The position numbers were made by a program, and so were the translations under genes. From contig NZ_JALZWP010000017.1 of NCBI RefSeq assembly GCF_023336755.1, positions 1 to 62,762 on the forward strand: DNA of 62,762 nt, written 5' to 3'. Numbering within the stretch: position 1 is the first letter of the stretch; the number at the start of each line of letters is the position of its first letter. The notes under the pieces are model-generated. The model ran no database searches, was not told where the DNA came from, and saw only the letters and a list, made by a program, of their open reading frames with translations. Shown in pieces: positions 11,155 through 21,092 of this stretch. Source of the stretch: Roseinatronobacter domitianus. GTDB lineage: Bacteria; Pseudomonadota; Alphaproteobacteria; Rhodobacterales; Rhodobacteraceae.

Positions 11155-11394
11155 TCAGATCGGCGCTTTGACGCCCTTCTTATCGCAGCGTTTGCGGTAG
11201 GCCACCGGCCAGTGCGTATATTTCCCCAGATCGCTTTGCTGATGCACCAACATGTCCAGAAAGGCGTGTTGGTGTTTTTCTTTTTTCAATGTCTTGAACA
11301 GTGATTTCTGGCTTTTGGTCATCGAACAGCCAATGCAGTGACCTTCGCGCTTGAACTTGCATACATTGATGCAGGGGGATGGGAGCTTGCTCAT
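11155..11394 (-). CDS. DUF1289 domain protein
   Basis: A 79-residue protein with the four-Cys DUF1289 pattern: SPCINVCKF near the start and GHCIGCSMT after it, then a basic helical tail. The paired Cys suggest metal or cluster binding, but the family has no established function. It lies 28 bases downstream of hemP on the same strand and converges on dps. Confidence 0.85.
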   Translation of the reverse strand: MSKLPSPCINVCKFKREGHCIGCSMTKSQKSLFKTLKKEKHQHAFLDMLVHQQSDLGKYTHWPVAYRKRCDKKGVKAPI

Positions 11395-11422
11395 CTTTGT
11401 TCCGGGCTTGTGATGGCTGGGG

Positions 11423-11584
11423 TTATTTGGTCAGGATCAGCTTGCGGCCACGGGTAATGCGCAGAGTATAGACCTGCCCATCCAGCACGATCTGTGCCGT
11501 GCTGCCTTGGGCAGTCAGGGCTTCGGCCTGATGCACCGGCAAAGGCGCACCCCCCTGCACTACGGTTTTTTCGTCTTTCACCAT
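11423..11584 (-). CDS. hemP: hemin uptake protein HemP
   Basis: A 53-residue protein ending in LDGQVYTLRITRGRKLILTK, the hallmark of the HemP/HmuP family. In alphaproteobacteria and betaproteobacteria this small protein is needed for expression of the TonB-dependent heme receptor and behaves as a regulator. The start at 11584 (MVKDEKTVVQGG) gives the usual HemP length; the frame is open further upstream but the extra residues do not look like coding sequence. No heme receptor or ABC heme transporter lies in the window, so its partner genes must be elsewhere. Confidence 0.85.
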   Translation of the reverse strand: MVKDEKTVVQGGAPLPVHQAEALTAQGSTAQIVLDGQVYTLRITRGRKLILTK

Positions 11585-11673
11585 ACCGCACCAAGGGCGG
11601 CAGAGCAGTGCGGCTGGCGTGTCATGGCGGCCCGGCTTGCTGATCAGAATGTGACGCCGGGCTGACAAAGGTT

Positions 11674-11726
11674 GGCTAGGCTGAAACCTTTTCTGACAAG
11701 TTCTGTCGGAATAGTCAAGCCTAGCC
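11674..11726. promoter_or_regulatory. nested inverted repeats between suyZ and hemP
   Basis: GGCTAGGC at 11674-11681 is matched by GCCTAGCC at 11719-11726, overlapping the suyZ stop. Inside lies a near-perfect inner repeat TTCTGACA-AGTTC-TGTCGGAA (11691-11711, one mismatch). The outer repeat could act as a weak terminator for suyZ; the inner one sits where a hemP operator would be expected. No T-tract is seen. Confidence 0.35.
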
Positions 11727-12737
11727 CTGAATCGGATGGAAGGCCAGTAGCAGCCCCATGGCCAGTGCCAACAAAACCAGCGTTTCGATAACCACAATCG
11801 CCATATGCCCCGGACCAACCGCCGCCAGTGCTTTCAGCGAAGTCTTGACACCCAGTGCCGCAATGGCCGTCACAAGACAAATGCGCGACAGCGTGTTGAC
11901 CTGATCGACCAAGGCTGCCGGCAAATCCACGACGCTACCCAAAGCGACCAGCGCCAAGAACAGCACCATGAACCACGGCAATAGCGCTACGCGCCCGCTG
12001 CCCTGCCCAGCACCGCTGGCGCGCAGCACCAAGCCGACTATAATCAAGACAACAGGCAGCATGGCCACGCGGAACAGCTTGGTGATGGTCGCAGTCTCGC
12101 CCGCCGTATCAGACACGGTGAACCCCGCGCCAACCACTTGCGCCACGTCATGGATGGTAGCCCCGATCAGGAAGCCCTGTTCCACGTCCGAGAAGCCCAG
12201 CGCGCCGAACAGCAGCGGATAGATCACCATGGCGATTGTCGAAAGTGCAGTCACGGCCATGACGGTAAACAGCGTGTTGCGCTCGGTCTTGTCGTTATGC
12301 GGAATAACGGCGGCGATGGCCAAAGCGGCAGAGGCTCCGCAAATTGCGACCGCCCCGCCCGTCAGCAATGCAAAACGCCATTGGCGCTTGAACAGGGGCG
12401 CGGCGATAAACCCCGTGGCAATCGTCGCCGCAATCAGCCCGACCAGCAGCGCCGCGCCCGAGATACCGATCTGCGCCAAGTCCTCGACCGCGATGCGAAT
12501 GCCCAGCAGTCCTACACCCAGCCGCAGCACGACTTTCGCGGCAAAATCGACCCCCGCGCCGCATGGACCTTCGGTATGCATGAAGTTGAAAGCCATACCC
12601 AGCAGCAGCGCGAACAGCATGACCGGCGCGCCGTAATGCGCACCCAGAAAGCTGGCGGCGGCGGCGATGGTCGCACTTAGCATCAGCCCCGGCAGAAGCG
12701 GCTTCGCGCGGGCGGTCAGGTCGGTCAGTTTGGGCAT
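11721..12737 (-). CDS. suyZ: YeiH/PSE-family exporter, probable sulfite/sulfate exporter SuyZ
   Basis: A 338-residue polytopic membrane protein with about 10-11 hydrophobic segments and the YeiH family marks LGVGLLGIRI, GGAVAICGASAALAIAAV and GATIHDVAQVVGAGF. In Paracoccus pantotrophus a member of this putative sulfate exporter family, SuyZ, is encoded next to suyAB and is thought to remove the inorganic sulfur freed from sulfolactate. The same order (suyA, suyB, then this gene) is seen here, so the same role is inferred. The start at 12737 (MPKLTDLTARAKPLLPG) is chosen as the family-like N-terminus. A terminator hairpin separates it from suyB. Confidence 0.85.
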   Translation of the reverse strand: MPKLTDLTARAKPLLPGLMLSATIAAAASFLGAHYGAPVMLFALLLGMAFNFMHTEGPCGAGVDFAAKVVLRLGVGLLGIRIAVEDLAQIGISGAALLVGLIAATIATGFIAAPLFKRQWRFALLTGGAVAICGASAALAIAAVIPHNDKTERNTLFTVMAVTALSTIAMVIYPLLFGALGFSDVEQGFLIGATIHDVAQVVGAGFTVSDTAGETATITKLFRVAMLPVVLIIVGLVLRASGAGQGSGRVALLPWFMVLFLALVALGSVVDLPAALVDQVNTLSRICLVTAIAALGVKTSLKALAAVGPGHMAIVVIETLVLLALAMGLLLAFHPIQG

Positions 12738-12753
12738 GATGGTATTCCGCATG

Positions 12754-12782
12754 AAAAAGGGGCGCACGAAACTGCGCGCCCC
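12754..12782 (-). terminator. rho-independent terminator after suyB
   Basis: On the minus strand GGGGCGC and GCGCCCC form a 7-bp stem followed by T5, 20 bases after the suyB stop and overlapping the leader of suyZ. It should reduce or regulate read-through from suyAB into suyZ. Confidence 0.7.
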
Positions 12783-12801
12783 CGTTTGGCTATTGCCGCG
12801 A

Positions 12802-13983
12802 TCAGGCCGAGCGGTAAAGCTTGGTCATCGAGAATTCGCGGTGGCCAAGTGCTTCGGCGCAGGTCAGACGACCGTTTGCCGTGCGCTTTATCATCTCGAT
12901 CAGGCTGTCGCCCGCCTGGTCAATGGTCATGTCGCGGCGCAATACGCCGGTCACGTCCACGTCGATATGTTCGGACATGGTGCGCAGCGTGCGCGGGTTG
13001 CCCGAAATCTTGATGACCGGCACAATCGGGTTGCCGACCACGTTGCCTTGCCCGGTGGGGAAGGTGTGGATGACATAGCCCGCTGCCGCCATCAGCGTCA
13101 CGCATTCCGCCGCCGCCGAGGACGTGTCCATGAAATACAGCCCGTTGCCCTTGGCCGGCGCTTCTGCCGGTTCCAGCACGTCGATATAGGTGCTGGTGCG
13201 ACCGATCTTTTCCAGATTGCCCAGCGCCTTTTCCTCGATGGTCGATAGACCACCCAGAATATTGCCCTTGGTCGGCTGGCTGTCGGACAGATCAGAGGTT
13301 TTGAACTGTTCGATCACGTCATCGGTATAGGCCTGCCAGGTTTTCATGAACTTGGCCGCCGCTTCCGGGTTCGCCGCGCGCTTCTCGCAGATATGTTCAG
13401 CGCCGGTGATTTCGGACGTTTCGCCGAACACGCCATACAGGCCATGCGGCAGCAGCTTGTCATACATGTTACCCACGGTCGGGCAGGACGAGAGGCCGGT
13501 GGTCGTGTCAGATTCGCCGCATTTGGTCGAGACCCACAGGTCCGTGACCGGGCAATCCTCTTTCTGCAACTCGGTCGCCCATTGCACGTATTCCTTGGCC
13601 TTCCAGCTTGCCCGGCGGATGGTCTCGAAATCGCCGTTCTGTTCGATCCAGAAGCCTTCGACGGGCTTGCCGGTTGCGGCAATGCCATCGACGATGATCT
13701 TGGTCCATTCCGGTTCAATCCCGATCACGACCACAGCGGCCACGTTGGGGTTTGCCCCGGTGCCGATGATGGTGCGGAAATGCAGGTCCAGATCCTCGCC
13801 GAACTGCAAACGCCCATAGGCATGCGGAATGGCCATGGTGCCTTTGACGTTATTCGCCACAGCCTCGCAGGCCGCGTTGGAAATGTCATCCACCGGCAGG
13901 ATCAGAACGTGGTTGCGCACGCCGACGCGGCCGTTTTCGCGGCGCCATGCCTTGACCGTATCTTGTGAAAAATCGAATGCCAT
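12802..13983 (-). CDS. suyB: (2R)-sulfolactate sulfo-lyase subunit beta
   Basis: A 393-residue UxaA-family large subunit. SuyAB cleaves (R)-sulfolactate to pyruvate and bisulfite, an iron-dependent lyase reaction. Family marks are [39 protein letters not shown] (Cys, Cys region), and the C-terminal [20 protein letters not shown]. UxaA-family proteins also include altronate dehydratase, but that enzyme is usually one chain carrying the SAF domain, whereas here the SAF part is a separate gene (suyA) 12 bases upstream, as in the sulfo-lyase. The neighbouring sulfonate genes support this reading. Confidence 0.9.
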   Translation of the reverse strand: MAFDFSQDTVKAWRRENGRVGVRNHVLILPVDDISNAACEAVANNVKGTMAIPHAYGRLQFGEDLDLHFRTIIGTGANPNVAAVVVIGIEPEWTKIIVDGIAATGKPVEGFWIEQNGDFETIRRASWKAKEYVQWATELQKEDCPVTDLWVSTKCGESDTTTGLSSCPTVGNMYDKLLPHGLYGVFGETSEITGAEHICEKRAANPEAAAKFMKTWQAYTDDVIEQFKTSDLSDSQPTKGNILGGLSTIEEKALGNLEKIGRTSTYIDVLEPAEAPAKGNGLYFMDTSSAAAECVTLMAAAGYVIHTFPTGQGNVVGNPIVPVIKISGNPRTLRTMSEHIDVDVTGVLRRDMTIDQAGDSLIEMIKRTANGRLTCAEALGHREFSMTKLYRSA

Positions 13984-13995
13984 GATCGGTCCCCC

Positions 13996-14292
13996 TTACC
14001 AGCGCTTGGTTTTCATATTGTGGGTGTGGACATGGCCGCCGACCTCGGCGCCGCCCACCATACGGCCAATATCTTCGCCATATTTGATGACGGTATCGCC
14101 CTCTGCCATATCCTTCAGCGCGACCTTGTGACCGATGGGAATATCGGACTTGGCGGTCAGGCGGAAATCAGAGTTGTCTTCGGTGCAGACACACAGCATG
14201 TCGGTGCCTGCGGTCAGCCCCTCGACCACGACAACGCCGACATTGTCGACCTTGTCATGGACAAGAAGTTGGGGGTGGGTGTTTGCGGTCAT
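13996..14292 (-). CDS. suyA: (2R)-sulfolactate sulfo-lyase subunit alpha (SAF domain)
   Basis: A 98-residue protein made of a single SAF domain (HDKVDNVGVVVVEGLTAGT, then the IPIGHKVALKDMAEGD core and VIKYGEDIGR). This is the small subunit that pairs with SuyB. Length and the late VHTHNMKTKRW tail match known SuyA proteins. It is 27 bases downstream of the comC-like gene and 12 bases upstream of suyB, so the three form one operon. Confidence 0.9.
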   Translation of the reverse strand: MTANTHPQLLVHDKVDNVGVVVVEGLTAGTDMLCVCTEDNSDFRLTAKSDIPIGHKVALKDMAEGDTVIKYGEDIGRMVGGAEVGGHVHTHNMKTKRW

Positions 14293-14319
14293 GTCCTCTC
14301 TCCCTTTTAGATGAGGTTG

Positions 14320-15318
14320 TCAGCCACGGGCCAGACCCGTGAGCGTGTCGTAAAGCTGTTGTGCAATTTCGATCTGGGCCGCCCGCCCCGCGCGCTCGGC
14401 CATGCGCCGCGCGCCCGGCAGGCGCGCGCCATCCTGCGCCTCAACCGCTGCGAACATGGCCTCTGCCCGATCGGTGAAACCGGGGGCAAATCGCGCCGGG
14501 TCCAGCACCAGCATGAAATGCGCAAGGTTCGGGGCCGGGCCTTTGTCATCGAACAGTGAACTGGCCTGATAGGCAAAATTCGCCCCTGCAAGCCCGGCGG
14601 TCAGCAACTCGACCATCAGCGCCAAAGCGGCTCCCTTGGCCCCACCCGACGGCACCATCGTGCCCGCCATCGCGGCATCGGCATTGGTCGTCGGGTTGCC
14701 ATCTACATCCAGCGCCCAACCTTCGGGGATGGGATCGCCCGACTTTTGCGCCAGCATCACCTTGCCGCGCGCGACATGGGACAGCGACAGATCAATCAGC
14801 AGCGGGTCGCCCTGCGCGCGGGGCGCGGCAAAGGCTATCGGGTTGGTGCCGTAAAGCGGTTTGTTCCCACCCCAAGGCGCCATCGCGGCAGGGGCGTTGG
14901 CGAAGGCCAGCGCAATCAGCCCTTCGCGCGCGAAAGGTTCCACCGCTTGCCCCGCCACGCCGAAATGGTGCGAGCGGGTCACGCTGACAACAGCCACGCC
15001 CAACTCGCGCACCACGGCGCGGGCAGCGGTTGCGGCGGCATCAATCGCCGCAAATGCCAAGCCCAGCCCGGCATCCACGCGGATAACTGCACCGTCACGG
15101 GTAACGGTCGGGGCCGCATCTGCCACGACCTTGCCCGCCTTCATCTGTGCCGCGTAAAACGGCGCGCGCGCCAGACCATGCGAAGGCAAGCCTTCCCGCT
15201 CTGCCATGACCAGCGCGCGGGCTGCGGGTTGCGCAACACTCGCTGGCATACCCGCTTTTCCGAACAGATCGACCACAAGGCGCTCGGCCTCTGCAATGCT
15301 GATCGTGACTTTCGACAT
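14320..15318 (-). CDS. comC: Ldh2/ComC-type dehydrogenase, probable (R)-sulfolactate dehydrogenase
   Basis: A 332-residue NAD(P)-dependent malate/L-lactate/ureidoglycolate dehydrogenase-family enzyme. Marks include the catalytic-His region VSVTRSHHFGVAG, FANAPAAMAPWGGNKPLYGTNP and the closing MVPSGGAKGAALALMVE. ComC in this family interconverts sulfopyruvate and (R)-sulfolactate. Placement directly before suyAB makes sulfolactate the likely substrate, although plain malate or lactate cannot be excluded from sequence. The start MSKVTISIAEAE at 15318 is preferred; an upstream ATG at 15348 adds ten polar residues. Transcription starts from the divergent region shared with the GntR gene. Confidence 0.75.
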   Translation of the reverse strand: MSKVTISIAEAERLVVDLFGKAGMPASVAQPAARALVMAEREGLPSHGLARAPFYAAQMKAGKVVADAAPTVTRDGAVIRVDAGLGLAFAAIDAAATAARAVVRELGVAVVSVTRSHHFGVAGQAVEPFAREGLIALAFANAPAAMAPWGGNKPLYGTNPIAFAAPRAQGDPLLIDLSLSHVARGKVMLAQKSGDPIPEGWALDVDGNPTTNADAAMAGTMVPSGGAKGAALALMVELLTAGLAGANFAYQASSLFDDKGPAPNLAHFMLVLDPARFAPGFTDRAEAMFAAVEAQDGARLPGARRMAERAGRAAQIEIAQQLYDTLTGLARG

Positions 15319-15361
15319 GGGGCTACGTTCCGATTCTGGTGCCGTCATTCTTTGGCTTCAC

Positions 15362-15378
15362 TTCTATATAGTTTATAT
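15362..15378. promoter_or_regulatory. candidate operator shared with the hps/TRAP promoter
   Basis: TTCTATATAGTTTATAT lies in the short comC-gntR divergent region. A copy with one change (T to C) occurs at 23132-23148 in front of the TRAP operon, 7.8 kb away. It contains ATATA-GTT-TATAT, a short inverted repeat. One regulator acting on both operons is the natural reading. Confidence 0.5.
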
Positions 15379-15470
15379 GATAAAGTAAGGTCAATGCCCT
15401 TACCGCTTTCTCGTTGGGTTTTCGGCATTTTACGGATAAATACATGAAATCGTTTCGTTCGGAGGTGTCC

Positions 15471-16190
15471 ATGTCCTTGCGCCCAGTTTCTCAACCACTC
15501 CACCAGCAGTTGCGCGACCTCATGCTGGGACGCATCGAATCCGGGGAATGGTCGCCGGGCACCTTCTTGCCATCCGAAACCCGGTTGGCAGAGGAATACG
15601 GCGTCGCGGTCGGCACATTGCGCAAGGCATTGCTGGACATGGCCGCCGAAGGTCTGGTTCAACGCAGGCAAGGCAAGGGCACGGTCGTGTCCAGCCATGA
15701 CAGCGACGCGGTGTTGTTTCGCTTCTTCAACCTGCGCCGCGCGGATGGCACCACCTTCCACCCCGAAAGCCGGGTTCTGGACCGGGCGCGCCGCATGACG
15801 ACCCCGGCAGAAGCAGTCGCGCTAGGTCTAGCGACAGTGTCCGATGTGGTCTGCATAACCCGCGTGCGCGATGGCGACGGGGTGCCGCTGATCTATGAGC
15901 GTATCATGCTGGACGCCGCCCGCTTCGGCAGTCTGCTGACCGCCCCCGACCCGCTGCCCAATACGCTTTATCAGCTTTACCAGACTGAATTCGGCGCAAG
16001 CGTTTTTCGTGCGGTGGAAAAGATCACAGCCTGCGCGGCGAATGCCGATTGCGCCCGCGAACTGGGACTGGAGCTTGGCACACCAATCTTGCGCGTGCAT
16101 CGTGTGGCCGTGGACTATAATGGCGCGCCGCTAGAATTGCGGATTTCCTACATCAACACCAAGGCCATGCATTACCATGCCGAAGTCTGA
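15471..16190 (+). CDS. GntR-family regulator with UTRA ligand domain
   Basis: A 239-residue HutC-type GntR regulator. The N-terminal winged helix ([47 protein letters not shown]) occupies about residues 10-75, and a UTRA domain follows, ending in [22 protein letters not shown]. The ATG at 15471 has GGAGGTG at 15461-15467 and is preferred to the ATG at 15444. It diverges from comC-suyAB, so it probably controls sulfolactate or DHPS use; the effector is unknown. Its 3-prime end overlaps yaiI by 14 bases. Confidence 0.87.
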   Translation: MSLRPVSQPLHQQLRDLMLGRIESGEWSPGTFLPSETRLAEEYGVAVGTLRKALLDMAAEGLVQRRQGKGTVVSSHDSDAVLFRFFNLRRADGTTFHPESRVLDRARRMTTPAEAVALGLATVSDVVCITRVRDGDGVPLIYERIMLDAARFGSLLTAPDPLPNTLYQLYQTEFGASVFRAVEKITACAANADCARELGLELGTPILRVHRVAVDYNGAPLELRISYINTKAMHYHAEV

Positions 16191-16641
16191 CCCGGTCATC
16201 TATGTCGATGCCGATGCCTGCCCAGTCAAGGCAGAGGTCGAACGCGTCGGCACTCGCCACCGCGCGCGCATGGTGATCGTGTCGAACGGGGGCATTCGCC
16301 CGTCGCAGAACCCGCTGGTCGAAACCGTGATCGTCAGCGCGGGCGCGGATGAGGCCGACAAATGGATCGCGGATCTCGCCGGGCCGGGTGATGTGGTGGT
16401 GACAAGTGACATTCCACTCGCCGCGAAATGCGTGGAAGCCGGCGCGCAAGTGCTCCGGCATGACGGGTCAGAACTGTCAGAGGCAAATATCGGCACCGTT
16501 CTGGCCACACGCGACCTGATGGCCGATATGCGCGCCGCAGACCCATTCCACCAAGGGCGCGGGCGCAGTTTTTCCAAGGCCGACCGGTCCCGGTTTCTGG
16601 ACGCGCTGGAACGCGCGATGCAGCGCGCCAAACGCGCCTAA
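16177..16641 (+). CDS. YaiI/YqxD family (UPF0178) protein
   Basis: A 154-residue PIN-like-fold protein of the UPF0178 family, with [17 protein letters not shown] at the start, [20 protein letters not shown] in the middle, and [24 protein letters not shown] near the end. The conserved Asp residues suggest metal-dependent nuclease chemistry, but the family lacks an established role. It overlaps the GntR gene by 14 bases and is cotranscribed with it; a link to sulfonate use is not implied by the family. Its stop is 6 bases from that of the convergent dehydrogenase gene. Confidence 0.88.
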   Translation: MPKSDPVIYVDADACPVKAEVERVGTRHRARMVIVSNGGIRPSQNPLVETVIVSAGADEADKWIADLAGPGDVVVTSDIPLAAKCVEAGAQVLRHDGSELSEANIGTVLATRDLMADMRAADPFHQGRGRSFSKADRSRFLDALERAMQRAKRA

Positions 16642-16647
16642 GCCACC

Positions 16648-17637
16648 TCAGACCACCTGCAACACGATCTTGGCCGCATCCACGTTCCCTGCATCCAGAT
16701 CCGCAAAGGCTTGCGCGCCGTCATCTAGCGCGCGGGTTTCGACCCAACCCAAAGCGCCCAACGCCCCTTGCCCAAGCGCCGCCAAGGCATCGGTAAAGTC
16801 TTGCGGTGTGTAGCAATACGACCCTGTCACACAGATTTCCTGTAGCGTGATCCGGCGAATGTCGTAGCCATCCTGCCCCGGCAGAAGCCCGACATGCACG
16901 ATCACCCCACCGGGCCGAACAAGGCGCGAGGCATCGGCGCGGGTGGCCTTTGCGCCCACGGCATCGATCACCAGATCGAAGGCATCCGGGCCGGGGTCAC
17001 GAGAGGCAGGATCAAACGTGTCGATCCCCGCCTCTGGCGCAAGAGTGGCGCGTCGCCCCGCGTGCGGTTCGGCCACGTGAATACTGGCCGCGCCCATATG
17101 ACGCGCCACCAGCGCGGCGGCCACGCCAATTGCCCCCGCGCCCTGCACCAGCACGCGCGGGGCGGATTGTTTCAAACGCTCCAGCCCAATGCGCACCGCG
17201 TGCCATGACACCGCCATGGGTTCGGCCAGCGCCGCATCGCGCATGGATAACCCTTCGGGGATTGGCAGCAGATTGCGCTCCGGGATGGTGACATACTCCG
17301 CAAACGCACCGGGGCGCGGTGGCATGGAGATTATCGCACGCGTGGGTGACAAATGCGGACGGCCTGCCTTTGCGGCGGGGCAATCGGGGTCTACCACCAG
17401 CGGGTTGATGGCTACCGCCTGCCCTGTGCGCGGGCCATCAGCGACAATGCCAGCCGCCTCATGCCCCAGAACCAGCGGTGCAGGGCGGCGGTCGTCATAC
17501 CCGTGATAGGCGTGCATGTCGGAGCCACAAATGCCCACGGCGTGCACGGCGACAAGCACCTCGCCTTCGGCCGACTGTGGCACGGGCAGGTCAGCCAGTT
17601 CCATCTGGTTTGGCCCGGTATAGAGAAGCGCACGCAT
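16648..17637 (-). CDS. zinc-type medium-chain dehydrogenase, probable DHPS 2-dehydrogenase (HpsO/HpsP role)
   Basis: A 329-residue medium-chain dehydrogenase of the threonine/sorbitol dehydrogenase type. The catalytic zinc ligands are visible in GICGSDMHAYHG and LGHEAAGIV, and the NAD loop in VQGAGAIGVAAALVA. The lobe that normally holds four Cys around a structural zinc reads DPDCPAAKAGRPHLSP, so three of the four Cys are missing. It is the last gene of the hps operon. In Cupriavidus pinatubonensis two dehydrogenases, HpsO and HpsP, interconvert the DHPS enantiomers; this gene and the SDR next to it are the natural candidates, but which letter applies is not clear. Confidence 0.72.
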   Translation of the reverse strand: MRALLYTGPNQMELADLPVPQSAEGEVLVAVHAVGICGSDMHAYHGYDDRRPAPLVLGHEAAGIVADGPRTGQAVAINPLVVDPDCPAAKAGRPHLSPTRAIISMPPRPGAFAEYVTIPERNLLPIPEGLSMRDAALAEPMAVSWHAVRIGLERLKQSAPRVLVQGAGAIGVAAALVARHMGAASIHVAEPHAGRRATLAPEAGIDTFDPASRDPGPDAFDLVIDAVGAKATRADASRLVRPGGVIVHVGLLPGQDGYDIRRITLQEICVTGSYCYTPQDFTDALAALGQGALGALGWVETRALDDGAQAFADLDAGNVDAAKIVLQVV

Positions 17638-17646
17638 GGTCTGTCC

Positions 17647-18401
17647 TTATTTCGCGGTAAAGCCGCCATCGACGAAAAGCGTCTGCCCAGTGATATAGCC
17701 AGATGCGTCAGAGCATAGAAACACGGTCGCGCCGTGTAGGTCTTCCAACCTGCCGTTACGGCCAATCGCTGTGCGCGCGGCATTGGCGGCAGCCAGTTCC
17801 GGGTTGCCGAACACGGGGGCGGTCAATGGCGTGGGGAAGAACCCCGGCGCGATGGCGTTGCAGGTGATGCCTTGGCTTGAGAATTCTTCCGCCATGGCGC
17901 GGGTCAGTTGCACCACACCACCCTTGGCCGCCCCGTAAGGCGCGGAATTGGCGAAAGCACGGGCAGATTGCAACGAGGCAAGGTTCAACACCCGCCCCCA
18001 GCCGCGCGCGGCCATGCCGGGAGCCAGATGTTGGACCAGCAAGAACGGCGCGCGCAGGTGCAGCGCCATGTGCAGGTCAAATGCTTCCGGCGTGACTTGG
18101 CCGTAAGGTTCGCGCAAGTTGACGCCTGCGGCGTTGACCAAGATGTCCACCTCGCCTGCCGCCTGTGCCAGCCCCGCTACTGCGGCTGCATCGGCCAGAT
18201 CGGTCGGGTGGGCGCTGGCGTCGATGCCATCCGCCGCCAGCTCTTCGACCGCCGCCGCCAGCTTATCGGGCGCGCGGGCGGCAAGGGCGACAGACGCCCC
18301 GGCCAACCCAACCGCGCGCGCCATGGCCAGACCGATGCCCGAATTTCCCCCTGTCACCAGCGCGCGCCGACCGGTCAGGTCGAACAGATGCGCCAACCGC
18401 A

Positions 18402-18402
<1 letters not shown>
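17647..18402 (-). CDS. short-chain dehydrogenase, probable DHPS 2-dehydrogenase (HpsO/HpsP role)
   Basis: A 251-residue classical SDR. It has the cofactor loop [17 protein letters not shown], the NAAG motif, the catalytic Ser in [11 protein letters not shown], the YGAAKG Tyr-Lys pair and the C-terminal GQTLFVDGG. It would oxidise or reduce a secondary hydroxyl with NAD(P). Its start overlaps the hpsN stop by one base and the zinc-type dehydrogenase follows 9 bases later, so the three are coupled. In known DHPS degraders the (S)-enantiomer is converted to (R)-DHPS by a pair of 2-dehydrogenases before HpsN acts, which fits this arrangement. Confidence 0.75.
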
Positions 18403-19739
<1,337 letters not shown>

Positions 19740-19753
19740 TTAGGCAGCCGCGC

Positions 19754-21082
19754 TCAGCGCATGAGCGGCGGCAAGAAGGTTGTAGAGATCGCGGGGATGA
19801 AGGCGATCATCAGAACGACGATCAACATCAGAACCATGAAGGGAATGGCGCGGTAGGCGATTTTCAGGATCGATTCACCCGTCAGTCCCGACACCACGAA
19901 CAGGTTCAGCCCCAAGGGCGGTGTTATGAACCCGACCCCCAACGTGGTAATCATCATGATGCAGAACTGCACGTCATTCATGCCGATTTCCTGTGCCAGC
20001 GGGAACATCAGCGGCGCAAGGATCACGATATTCGGGGTCGTTTCCATAACGCAGCCCGCGACGATCAGGATGCCGATCATCAGAAGGATGATGATGGCCG
20101 GATTTTCCGACACGGTCGTCATGGCATAGACAAAACCCTGCGGCACACCGATGATCGCCATCGCCTGCGACAGCGGCAGCGAAAACGCCACGATGGGCAG
20201 GATCACACCGTTGACCTTGGCGGATGAAATCATCATCGACGGGAAGTCGGAAATCTTCAGCGTGCCCAGCAAAAAGCCCATGGCGATGGTCACGGTCACG
20301 GCGGCCGCGCCTGCTTCGGTTGGCGTCAGACGGCCAGAGAAGATGCCGTAGAAAATGATGCCGGGGATCATGAACGCATACCAGCCCTTCGCCAGCACCC
20401 GACCCAGATTGGCGGCCCATTCCCCAAAGCTCATCAACTGCCCTTCGGCCTTGGCCATCTTGCGGCTGACGATGATGTTGGTGACAAGGATCGACCCAAG
20501 AATAAGCAGACCCGGAATGATCGCGGCCTTAAAGAGCGTGCTGGCGGATATGCCCAGCACAAGGCCAATGACGATATAGGCAATCGAGGGCGGGATCAGG
20601 ATGCCAGTGCAAGCCCCTGCTGCGACCAGTGCGCAAGCGTAGGGGCGAGCGTAGCCAGACTCGACCAGACGGTCGATGGTCATACGGCCCACGGCGGCAG
20701 CGCCCGCCGCGTCCGACCCGGAAATGGCCGAGAACATGCCGCACACGAGCACGGTGGCCGAGCCAAAGCCGCCACGCGCCCAGCAGGTCAGCGCATCGGC
20801 CACGTCCAGAAACTTGCGCGACAGCCCGGTGCGCACCAGCACGTCACCCGTCAGGATAAACAGAGGCACAGCCGTCAGCGCGAAATGGTCGATGCCGCCG
20901 AACAGCGTCTCGCCTACTATGCCAACTGGCAAGGCTTGCGACATCACCAGGATGCCGATGGACGCCACCCCGATACAGGCCCAGATCGGCACACCAAGCG
21001 CGATCAGGACGAAGAAAACGATCAGAGGCAGGTAGAAATCCCAACCAAGCTCGACCGTGAATTGTTCCAGTGTCCAAAGCAT
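19754..21082 (-). CDS. TRAP transporter large permease (DctM type)
   Basis: A 442-residue membrane protein with about twelve hydrophobic segments and the DctM signatures GVPIWACIGVASIG, GMFSAISGSDAAGAAAVG, AGACTGILIPPSIAYIV and LGVGFITPPLGLNLFVVSG. It drives sodium- or proton-coupled uptake of the ligand delivered by the binding protein. Position between the DctQ subunit and hpsN points to DHPS or a related C3 sulfonate; in Roseovarius nubinhibens a TRAP system (HpsKLM) is associated with DHPS use. It lies 10 bases after dctQ. Confidence 0.92.
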   Translation of the reverse strand: MLWTLEQFTVELGWDFYLPLIVFFVLIALGVPIWACIGVASIGILVMSQALPVGIVGETLFGGIDHFALTAVPLFILTGDVLVRTGLSRKFLDVADALTCWARGGFGSATVLVCGMFSAISGSDAAGAAAVGRMTIDRLVESGYARPYACALVAAGACTGILIPPSIAYIVIGLVLGISASTLFKAAIIPGLLILGSILVTNIIVSRKMAKAEGQLMSFGEWAANLGRVLAKGWYAFMIPGIIFYGIFSGRLTPTEAGAAAVTVTIAMGFLLGTLKISDFPSMMISSAKVNGVILPIVAFSLPLSQAMAIIGVPQGFVYAMTTVSENPAIIILLMIGILIVAGCVMETTPNIVILAPLMFPLAQEIGMNDVQFCIMMITTLGVGFITPPLGLNLFVVSGLTGESILKIAYRAIPFMVLMLIVVLMIAFIPAISTTFLPPLMR

Positions 21083-21092
21083 GGAAGCCTCC

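Noticed and set aside
12802-14292. altronate dehydratase (uxaA)
   Set aside because: The SAF domain is a separate gene, and the neighbours are sulfonate genes rather than uronate genes.
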